Assembly: GCA_022640915.1 (NCBI GenBank)
Contig: JALCCT010000003.1
Coordinates: 85,877-149,876, forward strand
DNA length: 64,000 nt
Reading direction: 5' to 3'
Source of the DNA: Bifidobacterium sp.
GTDB lineage: Bacteria > Actinomycetota > Actinomycetes > Actinomycetales > Bifidobacteriaceae
Of the stretch, positions 20,603 through 30,347 are shown piece after piece. The notes under the pieces were generated by a model, which saw only the letters and a list, made by a program, of their open reading frames with translations, was not told the origin of the DNA and made no database searches. The stretch's first letter is position 1. Each line of letters opens with the position of its first letter. The translations under genes and the position numbers were made by a program.

Positions 20603-21976
20603 ATGACGGCAGATGCCGACCCGGCTCACTCAGTGCGCACGCGAACCATTCGGCTGCTAGCGGCGATCTTGACGCTCGGCATCGCGATTGGCGTGGCCGC
20701 AGGACTGCTCTCGCAGATGCTCTATAGCGTGGAATACCTCGCGTTTGGCTATATCGAACGCAGCTCGCTGCCAGGTCCTTTCACAGTTCCAGCGCTGCGA
20801 CGCATAGCGGGCGTTGTCGGGGGAGCGCTCATCGCGGCGGTCATCTGGTGGTTGCTGCGCACGAAAACCGCGAGCGTGCCGTCGGTGAACAGGGCTGTAG
20901 GCGGCAAAACGATGCCGGTATGGCCGACCACAGTGCATGTGCTGCTGCAGATCCTCATCGTGGGCTCCGGCTCATCGATCGGACGTGAGGTCGCCCCGCG
21001 CGAGTTCGGTGCGATGCTCGGCCAGCGCTTCAGCGACGTGATCGGGTTCGCTGGCGCCGATAAGCGCATGCTGGTGGCGGCGTGCGCGGGCGCTGGCTTG
21101 GCCGGCGTCTATGACGCCCCGCTCGCCGGGATGTTTTTCACTGTCGAGATACTGCTGGCTGATGTCACTATGGAAAAAGTCGCGATTTCGCTGGGCATGT
21201 CAGGAATCGCGGCATACGTGGCCTCGCTCATCAAAGGGCAGAAGGTCTTCTATCACCTTCCCGGGCTGCTGCGCGAGAACACGCTAGGCCTGATGCTGTT
21301 CGCGCTGGCTGGCGGCATAGTCTTCGGCGCGCTTGGCGCCCTGTTCCGCTTGGGATCGCAATGGGCCGAGAGGGGGCCGCGCAATGATGCTGGCATCCTG
21401 TGGAAGATGCCTGCGGCGGCGCTGCTCACCGGCGTCGTGGCGATCTGGATTCCGCAGGTGATGGGCAATGGACGGGCGTCGGCGCAACTGGCCTTCGAAC
21501 CCGCGCTCATCGCCCGGTTCGCCAAAGTCTCCGGGCTTGCGCTGTTCGGTACCTCGGCGAGCCAGCCGATCGCCATGGTTGCAGCCGTCTTGGCCGCGTC
21601 GTTCGTTGCCAAGGCGCTCGCCACGCTGATGACAATACGCTCCGGTGCGTCCGGCGGCGTTCTGCAGCCGGGCATCGCGCTAGGTGCCATAGCCGGTGCG
21701 TTGTTGGGTTTGCTGTGGGCTGCCACGTTTCCCACAGCAGGCATTCCCATTGCCGCGTGCGCGCTGATCGGCGCGGCGGCGTTGCTTTCGGCCTCCCAGC
21801 AGGCGCCGCTCATGGCCATGTGCCTCGTAATGGAGCTGTGCGCGGCCCCGATATCGTACTTCGTGCCGGTGGCGTTGAGCTCGGCTGGCGCCGTGTTCGT
21901 TTCGCGATGGGTGCTGAAACGTTGCAATGACGCCTTTTCTCGCAGTGAGCGCAAAACGTCGCGCACCGTCGGTTGA
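20603..21976 (+). CDS. ClC family chloride channel/transporter
   Basis: GSGSSIGREVAPREFGAMLGQ, AGAGLAGVYDAPLAGMFFTVE, GASGGVLQPGIALGA motifs. Confidence 0.9.
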   Translation: MTADADPAHSVRTRTIRLLAAILTLGIAIGVAAGLLSQMLYSVEYLAFGYIERSSLPGPFTVPALRRIAGVVGGALIAAVIWWLLRTKTASVPSVNRAVGGKTMPVWPTTVHVLLQILIVGSGSSIGREVAPREFGAMLGQRFSDVIGFAGADKRMLVAACAGAGLAGVYDAPLAGMFFTVEILLADVTMEKVAISLGMSGIAAYVASLIKGQKVFYHLPGLLRENTLGLMLFALAGGIVFGALGALFRLGSQWAERGPRNDAGILWKMPAAALLTGVVAIWIPQVMGNGRASAQLAFEPALIARFAKVSGLALFGTSASQPIAMVAAVLAASFVAKALATLMTIRSGASGGVLQPGIALGAIAGALLGLLWAATFPTAGIPIAACALIGAAALLSASQQAPLMAMCLVMELCAAPISYFVPVALSSAGAVFVSRWVLKRCNDAFSRSERKTSRTVG

Positions 21977-22013
21977 AGGCGGTATTGTTCTAACGGTACG
22001 AAACGCGTAATTT

Positions 22014-22670
22014 ATGCAACGCAAGATCAAGGAGATATTGGTGGCAGACTTTCTGACATCATCGCCCGCAATGCAAGAGGGCGAAGGGCCGTCTATCACG
22101 GACCCGATTTTCAACAAGCTGCTCAAGGAGCGCATCATCTGGCTCGGCGACGAGGTCAAAGACGATAATGCGAATGTCATCTGCGCGCAGATGCTGATGC
22201 TTGCCGCCGAAGACCCCAAGCGGGATATTTGGCTATACATCAATTCTCCGGGCGGCTCCATTACCGCAGGCATGGCCGTGTATGACACCATGCAGCTTAT
22301 CGAGCCGGACGTCGCGACCGTAGGACTGGGCATGTGCGCCTCGATGGGGCAGTTCCTGCTTAGCTCCGGTACCAAAGGCAAGCGTTTCCTCACTTCGCAT
22401 GCACGCGTGCTTATGCACCAGCCTTCGGGCGGCATCGGCGGCACCGCCACCGATGTGCGCATCAACGCCGAGTTGATCATGAATATGAAGAAGACCATGG
22501 CCGAGCTTACGGCGGAGCAGACCGGTCATACGGTCGAGGAGATCTACCGCGACAACGAGTATGACCATTGGTTCACCGCGCAGGAGGCACTCGAATACGG
22601 CTTCATCGACAAGCTCGTGACCACTTCGGAGACCATGAGCGCCGACAAGAGCGGTAAGGAAGGGGAGTGA
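22014..22670 (+). CDS. clpP1: ATP-dependent Clp protease proteolytic subunit 1
   Basis: INSPGGSITAGMAVYDTM, CASMGQFLL, HQPSGG; start may be GTG 22041. Confidence 0.95.
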   Translation: MQRKIKEILVADFLTSSPAMQEGEGPSITDPIFNKLLKERIIWLGDEVKDDNANVICAQMLMLAAEDPKRDIWLYINSPGGSITAGMAVYDTMQLIEPDVATVGLGMCASMGQFLLSSGTKGKRFLTSHARVLMHQPSGGIGGTATDVRINAELIMNMKKTMAELTAEQTGHTVEEIYRDNEYDHWFTAQEALEYGFIDKLVTTSETMSADKSGKEGE

Positions 22671-22671
22671 C

Positions 22672-23343
22672 ATGGCTTCAGCAGAGGCACAATTCGTATC
22701 GCGCGCCGAGCATCTGGCCGGTCCGCGCGGAGTAACTGAACTCCAGGCGCAGAATCGCTATATCCTGCCGCAATTCAGCGAGAAGACGCCGTATGGCATG
22801 AAAACGCAGGACCCGTACACGAAGCTGTTCGAGGACCGCATCATCTTCATGGGCGTGCAGGTGGATGACACCTCGTGCGATGACATCATGGCGCAGCTGC
22901 TGGTGCTGGAAAGCCAGGATCCCAACCGTGATGTGATGATGTACATCAATTCGCCCGGCGGCTCCATGACCGCGATGACCGCGATCTACGACACCATGCA
23001 GTACATCCAGCCCGACGTGCAGACCGTGTGCTTGGGTCAGGCCGCTTCCGCGGCTGCCATCCTGCTTGCGGCCGGCACCAAGGGTAAGCGGCTTATTCTG
23101 CCTAACGCTCGTGTGCTGATTCACCAGCCGGCTATCGACCAGGGCTTCGGTAAGGCCACTGAGATCGAGATCCAGGCCAAGGAGATGCTGCGCATGCGCG
23201 AGTGGCTGGAAGACACACTCGCCAAACATACTGGCCAGACGGCTGAAAAAGTGCGCAAGGACATCGAGGTCGACACCTTCCTTACGGCTCCGGAAGCCAA
23301 AGAATACGGGATCGTGGATGAGGTGCTTGCCTCGCGCAAGTAG
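22672..23343 (+). CDS. clpP2: ATP-dependent Clp protease proteolytic subunit 2
   Basis: INSPGGSMTAMTAIYDTM, LGQAASAAAILLAAG, HQP motifs; tandem with clpP1. Confidence 0.95.
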   Translation: MASAEAQFVSRAEHLAGPRGVTELQAQNRYILPQFSEKTPYGMKTQDPYTKLFEDRIIFMGVQVDDTSCDDIMAQLLVLESQDPNRDVMMYINSPGGSMTAMTAIYDTMQYIQPDVQTVCLGQAASAAAILLAAGTKGKRLILPNARVLIHQPAIDQGFGKATEIEIQAKEMLRMREWLEDTLAKHTGQTAEKVRKDIEVDTFLTAPEAKEYGIVDEVLASRK

Positions 23344-23458
23344 TCTGAGCGGGGCCGCTGGACGCAGAGGGGCGACTGTCGCTTGGCTGGCAGGCCTAGC
23401 GCTAGACGGTTTCCGCTGATTTTCACTGCTTCGATTTCCGCCGGTAATCTCCACAATC

Positions 23459-23492
23459 CGATACCCTCGACACGTATGTGTTGGGGGTATCG
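23459..23492 (+). terminator. Hairpin between clpP2 and clpX
   Basis: CGATACCCTCGACAC-GTAT-GTGTTGGGGGTATCG. Confidence 0.5.
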
Positions 23493-23634
23493 TCGTAAGC
23501 GGATGTCTGCGGACTGACTGCGATGCAACACGATCTGAGTGCGGTTCGCGATGCATGGATCGTGCAGCTCGGACGCCCATAGTGCGGGCTGCAGACCAAC
23601 TGGAACTGACGGGCAACGGATCAAGGAGCGACAT

Positions 23635-24945
23635 ATGGGACGCGTGATCAGCTACAACGAGGATGCGCCGAGGTGTACTTTCTGCGGCAAGACGGAACGA
23701 CAGGTGCGCAAGCTGGTAACCGGCCCAAGCGCGGCCATCTGCGACGAGTGCATCGCGCTGTGCGTCGACATCATCTCTGAGGAGCGTCAGCGCGACGCCG
23801 ATATTAGCGTGCTCAAGCTGCCCAAGCCCGCGCAGATTTACGACTATCTCGACACATACGTCATCGGGCAAGCCGCGGCTAAGCGCACGCTGTCGGTCGC
23901 GGTCTACAACCATTACAAGCGCGTCAATATGGAGCTGCGTGAGGCAGCGAACCAACTTGCTGACCGTGGCGTACGAGCGAAAGCGGACTTGGTCGATCCG
24001 CTGCGCGATGTGAAAGTGGCGAAATCCAACATTCTGCTCATGGGCCCTACGGGCGTGGGCAAAACCTATTTGGCGCAAACCTTGGCGCGCGTGATGAACG
24101 TGCCCTTCGTCATCACCGACGCCACGACGCTGACTGAGGCAGGGTACGTCGGCGATGATGTCGAAACGGTGCTGCAGCGGCTCCTGCAGGCGGCTGACGG
24201 CGATGTGGCCCGCGCGCAACATGGCATCGTCTACATTGACGAAATCGACAAGATCGCACGTAAAAGCGGTGAAAACACCTCGATCACCCGCGATGTGAGC
24301 GGCGAGGGCGTACAGCAGGCGCTGCTGAAGATCCTCGAAGGCACCATCGCTTCCGTGCCGTTGGAAGGCACGCGCAAGCACCGCGACCAGGACGTCGTTC
24401 AGCTGGATACCAGCGGGATATTGTTTATCTGCGGCGGCGCGTTCGTCGGCCTTGACGACATTGTGGAACAGCGTTTGGGCACGCATGAGAGTGGTTTCTC
24501 CGCTTCTTGGCGCGAGCGTAAAGTATCGCGGCGCGACCTGCTAAGACAGGCTGGGCCGGATGATCTTTCGGAATTCGGGTTGCTGCCCGAGTTCATTGGA
24601 CGGTTGCCAGTAGTCAGTGTGCTGGAAGAGCTGACTGAGCACGATCTTGAGGACATTCTCGTTAAACCGGCGAACGCATTAACCAAGCAGTACCGCAAGC
24701 TCTTCGCGCAGGATTCGGTAGAGCTGGCCTTCACGGATGAGGCGATCACCGCCATCGCCAGGACGGCGATGAGCCAAGGAACCGGCGCGCGCGGATTACG
24801 CTCCATTATCGAGAAAACACTTGAGTCCACAATGTTCCGGCTACCGCAAATGGATGATGTCGAGCAGGCCATCGTCGACGCGGCCGCAGTCAACGCTCTA
24901 AGCGAGCCCAAACTTGTGTCCGCCTCCAAGCGTCGTGTGGCGTAG
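23635..24945 (+). CDS. clpX: ATP-dependent Clp protease ATP-binding subunit ClpX
   Basis: N-terminal zinc-binding [15 protein letters not shown]...CDECI, Walker [24 protein letters not shown]. Confidence 0.96.
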   Translation: MGRVISYNEDAPRCTFCGKTERQVRKLVTGPSAAICDECIALCVDIISEERQRDADISVLKLPKPAQIYDYLDTYVIGQAAAKRTLSVAVYNHYKRVNMELREAANQLADRGVRAKADLVDPLRDVKVAKSNILLMGPTGVGKTYLAQTLARVMNVPFVITDATTLTEAGYVGDDVETVLQRLLQAADGDVARAQHGIVYIDEIDKIARKSGENTSITRDVSGEGVQQALLKILEGTIASVPLEGTRKHRDQDVVQLDTSGILFICGGAFVGLDDIVEQRLGTHESGFSASWRERKVSRRDLLRQAGPDDLSEFGLLPEFIGRLPVVSVLEELTEHDLEDILVKPANALTKQYRKLFAQDSVELAFTDEAITAIARTAMSQGTGARGLRSIIEKTLESTMFRLPQMDDVEQAIVDAAAVNALSEPKLVSASKRRVA

Positions 24946-25343
24946 AAGACTGTAGCAGGGGAGCGGGGACGGCACATATTCATCACGTTGCCGCCGCATT
25001 ACGCGCGCAGCGACGACAATGGCAGCCCGATGAGCGGTTGCGGGCTTTCACGGCCGGGGCAGTGCTGTCTGTGACCGGCGACAACGGCGGTAGGGTCTCG
25101 TGCATCCGGTCAATTGTATGGGGTTCGATTCCAGCGTCGTGGTCGGTGGCACGAGCCTGTCTACCGACCGCGATTGATTTGGCCAAACCGGTAAACAATC
25201 CTCGCAAAATACCCATTCACCGACCCAGGTCTTCGTATATGTTGGATGTGCCCGACACGCCGCACTTGCCCGGCTAGGGCAGATGCGGTATCGTATACGA
25301 GTTGCCAAAACAAGGCCAAGGAAACGAAGCCCCGTGGTAGCAT

Positions 25344-25417
25344 GCGCCCGTAGCCCAATGGATTAGAGCATCTGACTACGGATCAGAAGGTTACAGGTTC
25401 GAATCCTGCCGGGCGCA
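25344..25417 (+). tRNA. tRNA-Arg (anticodon ACG)
   Basis: Acceptor GCGCCCG/CGGGCGC, anticodon arm CTGA-CTACGGA-TCAG, T-arm GGTTCGAATCC; no encoded CCA. Confidence 0.95.
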
Positions 25418-25436
25418 CCTGAATATTATTACTCGA

Positions 25437-25470
25437 ACCCGCTCGCCGAAGTCTTCGGTGAGGGGGTTTT
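25437..25470 (+). terminator. Terminator downstream of tRNA-Arg
   Basis: ACCCGCTCGCCGAA-GTC-TTCGGTGAGGGGGT followed by TTTTC. Confidence 0.7.
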
Positions 25471-25511
25471 CTCGTACCTGGGGATGATGCGGCGCGAAGC
25501 TGGCGAATGAT

Positions 25512-25745
25512 ATGCTGCCGCACATGGATATTTATCGCATGCTCTTCTGGGTAGGCTTGGCTGGCATAATCATCGGGTTGCTGATCGCAGCGGCTGGCGG
25601 CATATCATTTCAATGGCGCGCGCTCAGGAACAAACCTGCGTGGGATGGCCACACGAGGCCGTTGCTGGTATGGGGCTGCATCATACTCGTTATCGGCATC
25701 ATCGTCTTCGCCCCCGGGCTGATGCACCAGTACTATAGCGCCTGA
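25512..25745 (+). CDS. Small two-TM membrane protein
   Basis: Two hydrophobic segments (VGLAGIIIGLLIAAAGG, LLVWGCIILVIGIIVFAPG). Confidence 0.6.
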   Translation: MLPHMDIYRMLFWVGLAGIIIGLLIAAAGGISFQWRALRNKPAWDGHTRPLLVWGCIILVIGIIVFAPGLMHQYYSA

Positions 25746-25810
25746 TCCTGCCGTCTGAGCAATAAGGACTCACAGGGCATATTCGTCCGGTGCAGGTATA
25801 AAGGGATGGT

Positions 25811-27097
25811 ATGGGAATACGCAGGATAACGACTGCCGTCGGGCGGCTAGGCGCATCGGACAGGGCATCGGGACTGATCATGCTCGGGTGCGCGCTGCTG
25901 GGTATCATGCTGGCGAATCTGCCGGCCACGGCCAATGTTTTCGCGCTCGTCGCGCACACCCATATCGGCATTCCTGCAACCAACGTCGATATGCCGGTCG
26001 GCAGCTGGGCTCAGAACGGTTTGCTGACTGTCTTCTTTCTGGTAGTGGGGCTTGATCTCAAGCAGGAACTGACCACGGGAACACTGTCAAACCCGCGAAC
26101 AGCCGCCGTGCCGATGCTTTCGGCTGTGGGCGGGATGCTAGTTCCGCCGGTGCTGTTCCTACTAATCGCTCGGGCGGTATATTCGGCTCAGCTGGGGGAC
26201 GGCACAGATGGTGCGAGCCTTGCTATAGCCGAATTCAATGCCATCGCCCAAGGCTGGGCGATTCCCACGGCAACTGACATCGCGTTCTCATTGGCAGTGC
26301 TGTCCTTGTTCGCCAGAGCGTTGCCCTGCTCGATTCGTGCATTTCTGATGACGCTGGCCACCGTCGACGACTTGCTTGGCATCATTGTCATCGCCGCGTT
26401 CTTCTCGCATCTTAATGAATGGTATTGGTTCGCGGGGCTTGCCTTATGCGCATTCTTTTGGTTTCTGCTGGTGCGGCTGCGGCACGTGCCGTGGATTGCC
26501 GTCGGGCTGGTGGGGATTGCGGCTTGGATTATGATGTTCGAGGCCGGGGTGCATCCTACGCTGGCGGGCGTGATGGTTGGATTGCTCACGCCGGCGATCG
26601 AACGAAACGGTGAGGCAACCCCGCGCGCGGCGCGTTACCGCGACCGTTTGCAGCCATTGTCCGCGCTTGTGGCGCTGCCGATATTCGCGATGTTCGCCAC
26701 AGGCGTGCATTTCGACACGTTCACTCCAGCGCTGTTTGTTTCGCCGATTGCCTTGGGCATCGTTGTCGCGCTGGTTGTCGGCAAGCCGCTTGGCATCATG
26801 GCCACATCGTGGATCTGCACGCACCTCGCTCGGTTGAACTTGCCGGAGGGATTGCGGGTGCGCAATCTGTTCCCAATGTCATGCGCCTGCGGCATCGGGT
26901 TCACTGTATCATTCCTTATTGCTTCGCTTGCATACGGCGATGCAGCCATGGTCGGCGAGAGCAGGATCGGCATTTTGCTCGCCTCACTGCTTTCTGCCGC
27001 ACTGTCCGGTGTCTTGTTGCACCGTCAGTCCAAGATCCTTGGGCATGTCAATTCGATTGAATGCGCCGATGACGGAGCCGTTGAAACAATCAGCTGA
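25811..27097 (+). CDS. nhaA: Na+/H+ antiporter NhaA
   Basis: VGLDLKQELTTG, AIPTATDIAFSLAVLSLF, LATVDDLLGIIVIA motifs. Confidence 0.93.
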   Translation: MGIRRITTAVGRLGASDRASGLIMLGCALLGIMLANLPATANVFALVAHTHIGIPATNVDMPVGSWAQNGLLTVFFLVVGLDLKQELTTGTLSNPRTAAVPMLSAVGGMLVPPVLFLLIARAVYSAQLGDGTDGASLAIAEFNAIAQGWAIPTATDIAFSLAVLSLFARALPCSIRAFLMTLATVDDLLGIIVIAAFFSHLNEWYWFAGLALCAFFWFLLVRLRHVPWIAVGLVGIAAWIMMFEAGVHPTLAGVMVGLLTPAIERNGEATPRAARYRDRLQPLSALVALPIFAMFATGVHFDTFTPALFVSPIALGIVVALVVGKPLGIMATSWICTHLARLNLPEGLRVRNLFPMSCACGIGFTVSFLIASLAYGDAAMVGESRIGILLASLLSAALSGVLLHRQSKILGHVNSIECADDGAVETIS

Positions 27098-27209
27098 TAT
27101 GCAATCGCGCATGCGCTTGATACGGGACATGTACCAGCACCGCCTATGCGCTACCCTAGTAGACAATGGCTGCATGCATACAGCGCAACTGGGCTGCGTG
27201 AGGAGAGCA

Positions 27210-28025
27210 ATGAGCGAGCATACCGTGGAAAATGACACAGACAGGCCTATGGATGAGTCCGCTGACATGTCTGGCAACGATGACAGCGACCATTCGCCGT
27301 TGGGGGAGAGCTATCGGCGTGGCCCGGTGCTGCTGCGCGGCTCGATGGTTCCGCACGACAATACGACAGCCAACTTGCTCAAAGAGGAGCAATCCACCGA
27401 CTGGCTGCACATGGATCCGTGGCGCGTGCTGCGCATCCAAGCCGAATTCGTCGATGGATTCGGCGCGCTGGCCGAACTGGGACCGGCGGTGAGCATATTC
27501 GGCTCCGCTCGGAGCAAGGAGAATGAGCCTGATTACCAAACTGCGGTGCGGATGGGAGCGGCTATCGCAAAGCAGAACATCGCCGTCATCACCGGCGGCG
27601 GACCGGGAATCATGGAGGCGGCCAACCGAGGAGCGTCGTGCGCGGGCGGCAAATCGGTAGGGCTCGGGATCGAACTGCCGCATGAGCAGGGCATCAACCA
27701 GTGGGCGAATCTTGGCATCAGTTTCCGCTATTTCTTCGTGCGCAAGACGATGTTCGTGAAATACTCCTCAGGTGTCATCGTCTGCCCCGGCGGCTTTGGC
27801 ACGCTGGACGAGCTGTTCGAACTGCTCACCCTCGTGCAGACGCATAAGGTCAAGTCGATTCCGATCGTGCTCTTCGACACGGCATATTGGCGCGGACTGT
27901 TCGACTGGCTAGGATCGAACGTGCAGAACCGTGGCTTTATTTCACCGCTCGACCCCGAGCTGGTGGCGTTCACCGACGATCCTGACGAAGCGGTGCAGGT
28001 CGCGGTCAGCGGGATCGTACGGTAG
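27210..28025 (+). CDS. TIGR00730-type Rossmann fold protein (LOG/lysine decarboxylase family)
   Basis: ITGGGPGIMEAANRGA and PGGFGTLDELFE motifs; GAGGAGAG Shine-Dalgarno. Confidence 0.92.
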   Translation: MSEHTVENDTDRPMDESADMSGNDDSDHSPLGESYRRGPVLLRGSMVPHDNTTANLLKEEQSTDWLHMDPWRVLRIQAEFVDGFGALAELGPAVSIFGSARSKENEPDYQTAVRMGAAIAKQNIAVITGGGPGIMEAANRGASCAGGKSVGLGIELPHEQGINQWANLGISFRYFFVRKTMFVKYSSGVIVCPGGFGTLDELFELLTLVQTHKVKSIPIVLFDTAYWRGLFDWLGSNVQNRGFISPLDPELVAFTDDPDEAVQVAVSGIVR

Positions 28026-28202
28026 GCACATCATCCACGCATAGAACTTTACGCAATTCGAATGCATGCCACCGGCCCTGCCCCATCACATCTTAGCTCT
28101 TCATGTGCCACGTCATGTATCGCAGCAGCCCGATCAGGATAACCGGGCTTGATCGGCATCGGAATTAGGCGTGAAACCCAGATCATAAGTGTGGTTGAGG
28201 CG

Positions 28203-28877
28203 CTAATTGATCTTGGTGGCGATGAGCATGCCAGTGCCGACCGGCACGAATACGGAGGCGAAACGGTCATCGGACTGTACGTCGTCGAGCAGGGCGCGCA
28301 TGGCAACTGCCTTGTCGCTGCGGTCAGCGGGGTTGAGCACGCCGCCTTTGGAGTTGGGACTTTGCAGCGCCATGGCATCGGTGAACACAATCACGCCATG
28401 CTTGCCGAGCAGTCGGGGAGCTTGTTCGAAGGCGGCGGCATAATTCTCGGTTTCGCCGCACACTGCGATGAACTGATAGGTTCCAGCGTTCAAACGCGGC
28501 AGGAACGCCTCGGCAGCGGCGTTCACAGCGCGCAGCGTAGTCTGCGTCGTATCATCGAGTTTCGTGAACAGCGACCGGATCAGGCCGATGCCTTGTGCCG
28601 AAGAGTCCACCGCAGTCAGCTGCCCGCGCCCTTCGAGCCCTTCGACGAGCTGCAGCGTTTCCACGACGGAGCCGGTGCCGAGCGCGATCACCGACGTGGC
28701 CCCGACGAGCCGCACGAGCAATCCCAGCAGTTCGGCCTGCTGCGCTGTGCCTTGAGGCGAACCGGCCTCTTCGGCGCGTCGGCGCACGGCCTGGGCATCC
28801 TCGGATTGGCGAGTGAACGCTCGATCCTCCGCAAGCTCCCACATTTTCGCCAGATTAGTATACGAGGTCTTATCCAT
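28203..28877 (-). CDS. O-methyltransferase family protein
   Basis: VIALGTGSVVETLQLVEGL...LTAVDSSAQGIGLIRSLF SAM-binding layout. Confidence 0.75.
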   Translation of the reverse strand: MDKTSYTNLAKMWELAEDRAFTRQSEDAQAVRRRAEEAGSPQGTAQQAELLGLLVRLVGATSVIALGTGSVVETLQLVEGLEGRGQLTAVDSSAQGIGLIRSLFTKLDDTTQTTLRAVNAAAEAFLPRLNAGTYQFIAVCGETENYAAAFEQAPRLLGKHGVIVFTDAMALQSPNSKGGVLNPADRSDKAVAMRALLDDVQSDDRFASVFVPVGTGMLIATKIN

Positions 28878-29176
28878 GACTCCCTACTCTACCGGTTTGT
28901 GAACGCCGTATGCTCCGATATAGCGAAAAACCGCTGATGGATGATCTTCACGCCGATGTGCGGCACGTGAGACGCATGATTCCGGGGCACCGCACATAAC
29001 AAAAATCGTCGCAGGGCCGATTGCATGTCTCGCAAAGATCTATCTGCGTTAGCTGAGACATTATTTCGAAAAGAATCAATTATGAGATGTCCTACCGGGA
29101 TTAAGCCGGCATGTGTGCAGCCAGGGCGTTGGACCGTACTGTGTCGCGTACTGTGTCACGATGCAGTTTTGGCGTT

Positions 29177-30142
29177 TCAGCGCTCGCGAACGGCAGTGGT
29201 GAGCTGCCACATCTCTTCGCCGACGTCGATGCCGCGCGGGCATGGACGGCTGCAGGCACGCACCGACTGGCAGGCGGCGATGCCATCGGCGGTGTCGATT
29301 GCGTCAAGCCGCGGCTGCGTCGCGTCATCGCGCGAATCATTGATGAAACGCGAGGCGACGACCAGTGCCGCAGGGCCGATGAATGCCTCTCCGCCGGCGA
29401 ACACCGGGCAGCTGCCTTCGCATAGGCCACAGACGATGCAATTGCTCAGCAACTCGTATTTGGCCAGCTGCTCAGGTTTTTGCAAGTATTCCAAGACATC
29501 GGCCTTGCCATCATGGGTGGTGGCGAGCACACCATCGGCCTGCAGGTAAGGCTGAAGCCGTTTGATCTGTTCGAGCATCGGATCGATGTCGGCGATCAGA
29601 TCGCGTTGCACAGCAAATCCTGGCAGCGGAGCGAGCTCGATGACACCGAGATGCGGCGTGGATGAGGCCGGCGCAGCCGAAGCTGCTGCGGCCGGAGACA
29701 TAGCGGTTGTGCTGCCAGGCTTGATGGGAGATCGTGTGCCGGATGCGGGGTCAGCGGTCGGTAGCGTGCGGCGGAAGCCATCATCAAGACTGTCCTGCCT
29801 TGCGTAATCGCAGATTTTTGCTGTGCATAGCAGCGTCGGCGTGCCGTTAACTGCAACCGCGTCCGAACCGCACATGCCGTGGGCGCAGGAATAACGGAAA
29901 GCCAACGTCGGGTCGAGCGTGCGTTTGATGGCGAGCAGGCAGTCCAACACCGTGTCATGTGGATGGGCGCGCAGAGTGTATTCCTGCCGCCACTGCCTCC
30001 CGCGCGGTCGTTTGCGAGTGGACCCGAATGGCGATGAGGCCTTTCGAAAACGGCTGTCGGCATGGTGCTCCGAGCGTTCGGGGCGCGGTGCGAAACGGTT
30101 CACTCGTATGGTGATCGTCACTGTAGCACTGCCTAAGCCGCC
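29177..30142 (-). CDS. Succinate dehydrogenase/fumarate reductase iron-sulfur subunit
   Basis: FRYSCAHGMCGSDAVAVNG [2Fe-2S] motif, CIVCGLCEGSCPVF ferredoxin motif. Confidence 0.88.
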   Translation of the reverse strand, partial: GGLGSATVTITIRVNRFAPRPERSEHHADSRFRKASSPFGSTRKRPRGRQWRQEYTLRAHPHDTVLDCLLAIKRTLDPTLAFRYSCAHGMCGSDAVAVNGTPTLLCTAKICDYARQDSLDDGFRRTLPTADPASGTRSPIKPGSTTAMSPAAAASAAPASSTPHLGVIELAPLPGFAVQRDLIADIDPMLEQIKRLQPYLQADGVLATTHDGKADVLEYLQKPEQLAKYELLSNCIVCGLCEGSCPVFAGGEAFIGPAALVVASRFINDSRDDATQPRLDAIDTADGIAACQSVRACSRPCPRGIDVGEEMWQLTTAVRER

Positions 30143-30347
30143 CATGCGCCTGCCTTTCCTGGTCTGTCGCCACCAGTCTGCCATGGGGGTAGGTCAGGGT
30201 GGCGCCGCTGCCTTGTGCGTCCTCGTTTTGCCTGCGCCGATGTCACCTTTAGACGCCGTTTTGCGGGGCTTTCGGGACTGTTCGCTTCGGTGCCAGCAGC
30301 GCGATTTCGTTGTCTGGTTGACAGCTCAGCGCATGTAACGAATTGTA

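Noticed and set aside
22678-24486. 602-aa minus-strand ORF
   Set aside because: Antisense to clpP2/clpX; no protein-like motifs; shadow ORF.
25038-25308. Short ORFs upstream of tRNA-Arg
   Set aside because: Overlapping on both strands with no coding-like motifs.
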